From contig DMKZ01000063.1 of NCBI GenBank assembly GCA_003454065.1, positions 1 to 6,018 on the forward strand: a stretch of 6,018 nt of DNA. Direction: 5' to 3'. This DNA comes from Spirochaetaceae bacterium (GTDB lineage Bacteria > Spirochaetota > Spirochaetia > Sphaerochaetales > Sphaerochaetaceae). Below the pieces are notes generated by a model. That model was not told where the DNA came from, ran no database searches, and saw nothing but the letters and a program-made list of their open reading frames with translations. Both the position numbers and the translations under genes were made by a program. The stretch's first letter is position 1; each line of letters opens with the position of its first letter. Positions 5,301-6,018 of this stretch are shown here, piece after piece.

Positions 5301-6018
5301 CCTGAAGACTCTGCGAATCGGACGAATGGGACGATATCGAAATATGACCTGAAGCCACTATTTCGTTCTCCGACACATCATACAATATGGAATCCGCGCT
5401 TAAAACCCTATTCTGACCAGAAAGCATGAAGCTGATCCTGACATTTCCGTCAAGGCTTATGAAATCCTTATTGTTAACCTTATACAGCTCGACCTGATCG
5501 GCGCGATCAACGCTGAAATCGTAAGAAGCGGAAGATGGCGCGCTTTCAGGCTTGGCTTCGACATCGGGTTTGCTTTCGGCTTCAGGTTTGGATTCATCCT
5601 CTGGCTTGACATCAATTTCCGGCTTGGTTTCGCTCTCCAACTCGATTTCGCTTTCGCTGGCGCTGTCATCCGATAGGTCTTCTCGCTTTACGACAAACTC
5701 GCCGGAAGAAAGGCTTTCTTCGCTTTCGTCATAGGCAAGCGAACTCGAATCATCCTTAACAGCCTGAACCTCTTCCGATGAAGATTCGGATTTGGGCTTC
5801 GATTTAGCCTCCTCGGACGACTTGATTCTGGAAACGACATCGCTTGTCAGCCCCATTTTCGACAATATCGCATCCGCAGAAGCCGACACCGAATATTTAC
5901 CCGCTATGAAGCCAAGCTCTTCGGAAGAAGAATTCGTAATCGACATGATCAAAAGCTTGCGCGACACATAATTCGAATCGTCTTCATCAACCGAGGCGCT
6001 TGTTATCTCCGGTGCGGA
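2326..6018 (-). CDS. lptD: LptD/OstA-like outer-membrane LPS-assembly protein (5' end outside window)
   Basis: LptD is the outer-membrane beta-barrel that receives lipopolysaccharide from the periplasmic Lpt bridge and inserts it in the outer leaflet. The frame is open to 6018 (1230 residues visible). The first start-like codon, GTG at 5967, has no signal peptide after it, so the true N-terminus lies outside. Counting that GTG as 1: residues 1-40 form a helical motif (SSEELGFIAGKYSVS, then ADAILSKMGL); 45-148 are acidic, Ser-rich linker; about 163-250 are the OstA/LptA-like beta domain (DGNVRISF, SADSILYDVSENEIVASG, LNDNKVRLIEATG); 319-358 hold the Pro-rich plug-like segment (RVPFPIPFPLPF, then GTPLTLNPAIGFSSAKGAF). 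From about 410 to the end there are many alternating Ser/hydrophobic strands typical of a barrel, ending PEYAILLKWGVIPELK. A charged insertion spans 603-727. Only one cysteine (416) is seen, so the disulphides of E. coli LptD are absent. The LptD assignment rests on domain order rather than on an alignment. Confidence 0.82.
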   Translation of the reverse strand, partial: SAPEITSASVDEDDSNYVSRKLLIMSITNSSSEELGFIAGKYSVSASADAILSKMGLTSDVVSRIKSSEEAKSKPKSESSSEEVQAVKDDSSSLAYDESEESLSSGEFVVKREDLSDDSASESEIELESETKPEIDVKPEDESKPEAESKPDVEAKPESAPSSASYDFSVDRADQVELYKVNNKDFISLDGNVRISFMLSGQNRVLSADSILYDVSENEIVASGHISISSHSSDSQSLQDLVAEHLSINLNDNKVRLIEATGKTEKSNQNIKSSYYMSGDSLIIDNKTNEIYFDSGSLLPSFSPHASNWAISANKIIMKNNGDVLLSGLMLKIGRVPFPIPFPLPFVFILPGTPLTLNPAIGFSSAKGAFVNLTYEVYGSYPQIGNSGEKGNSLTNLLKSDANGAMVKKGILYSYDEESKSSSGGKDYLAAFCDFYADQGVFVGIDTKNTFFDKLNMSGKAGIAYKPQPAKENPGSNDYRNLRYFFDIDNLSMSNIAGLNISAKAPFYSDPNVGSDYLNRLTAFSIDSLFLSSIDFPSTVSKSVSERKYSLSLSYSKSFGFKAIESLSASADVNYSRYWASPTESDGYYSYASGEFTLPSASMRLSGTLFSLTRSDTSSASVKRSINENFDELDDSQKREQELLLMRDRIKALNVKKVSSIEAKVIELSEYDGMEKDLDKLIEDYADTFADRMGYVHNQEEFDKLNAKASEQTDYAKDSKGQEQERESDESKAEGENQLSAEGMVSRKYSLKAAVSDESASGKSFFTGSHISMKYNFSDTFSNVFLKPLDRESLLGPRKTSNTLSGTVTMQGGIGNNIFSFTETLTPNYQYSFLESSSNLTTHEFSLRSNLTSSLSIPLSLPNISVNYSMSSVLYTYKSTKDDNTPEKNITEKKFSWSSESISAHKVGVSMSFKSFVTASVDTSLPPMESFVLTPTMSVSFLNMTLRGSHSMSGPEYSALKSTKTTGSVSYSKTPFSVSISIEYDYDKNDWDIPGGFFKPFTIGNNFSISLFSSWLSLSESIQFVGLTTNSQRDYFQSIQFNASIKQYFSASFVVSGAYDALELTKTTLKLSVPEFSVALWKNRIVLVFGFSTTANINFNDAFQNSLDYSFSLEFHIRELLKLTIGLKGVNNNFMAYTGDERFGKFNFGTFLADIFRGLNFISPNMSSSQFKMESLNVALEHDMGDFIFEFTFKGKFELNVNEYEWKPEYAILLKWGVIPELKIDKTVKP
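3787..4161 (-). other. Charged, partly coiled-coil insertion within the LptD barrel region
   Basis: Residues 603-727 (counted from the GTG at 5967) break the pattern of short beta-strands. They are rich in Glu, Asp, Lys and Gln, with helix-forming stretches such as DDSQKREQELLLMRDRIKAL (617-636) and EKDLDKLIEDYADTF (658-672). A disordered acidic run (694-720, QTDYAKDSKGQEQERESDESKAEGEN) follows. Beta-strand character resumes at 728 (VSRKYSLKAAVS). Such a segment would have to sit in a loop or periplasmic turn of the barrel. Confidence 0.65.
5542..5634 (-). repeat. Six-residue Lys-Pro-Glu repeat in the LptD linker
   Basis: Residues 112-142 (from the GTG at 5967) contain a six-residue unit with the pattern xxxKP(E/D), repeated five times in a row: SETKPE, IDVKPE, DESKPE, AESKPD, VEAKPE. 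The 18-bp DNA period is diverged between units (AAGCC, AAACC and similar), so the repeat is old or kept at protein level. It forms an acidic, Pro-rich, probably extended linker before the OstA domain. Confidence 0.7.

Noticed and set aside
5965..5967. GTG at 5967 as the real start of lptD
   Set aside because: The frame continues upstream without a stop, no signal peptide follows the GTG, and an outer-membrane protein needs one. The gene most likely begins outside the window.

Overview
All the genes I can support lie on the minus strand, so they read from position 6018 down to 1. The window looks like chromosomal core sequence from a diderm bacterium, most probably a spirochaete related to Treponema. 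That assignment is inferred from three things: the L20 N-terminus (an AxDGTxRKDxRKK-type start followed by KGYWGRR), the form of LptD (little cysteine, a Pro-rich plug motif and a short helical motif near the N-terminus), and the lipoprotein. I could not run a database search to confirm it.

Layout in order of transcription. (1) Positions 6018-2326 hold the 3' part of a very large LptD/OstA-like outer-membrane LPS-assembly protein. Its frame is open to the window edge, so its true N-terminus is missing. (2) Positions 2325-2178 are a 148-bp AT-rich gap with a plausible sigma70-type promoter and some secondary-structure potential, but no clear terminator. (3) The classic infC-rpmI-rplT translation cluster follows: IF3 (2177-1560, TTG start), L35 (1485-1285) and L20 (1266-916). 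(4) A 106-residue coiled-coil protein of unknown function lies 27 bp downstream (888-568). (5) A lipoprotein begins 13 bp after that (554) and runs off the window at position 1. It appears in no complete ORF because its stop lies outside the window. It resembles the N-terminal metallophosphatase domain of 5'-nucleotidases (UshA/YfkN type), but most metal-ligand positions are substituted.

The tight spacing (18, 27 and 13 bp) and the good Shine-Dalgarno sequences suggest that infC, rpmI, rplT, the coiled-coil gene and the lipoprotein gene form one transcription unit. The promoter just upstream of infC would drive it, possibly with read-through from lptD. Functionally this joins translation initiation and 50S assembly (IF3, L35, L20) with envelope genes (LptD upstream, a lipoprotein downstream).

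I see no mobile element, CRISPR array, tRNA or rRNA. The points most worth a second look are the apparently metal-dead nucleotidase-like lipoprotein, the roughly 125-residue charged insertion inside the LptD barrel region, and the unknown coiled-coil gene attached to the ribosomal operon.
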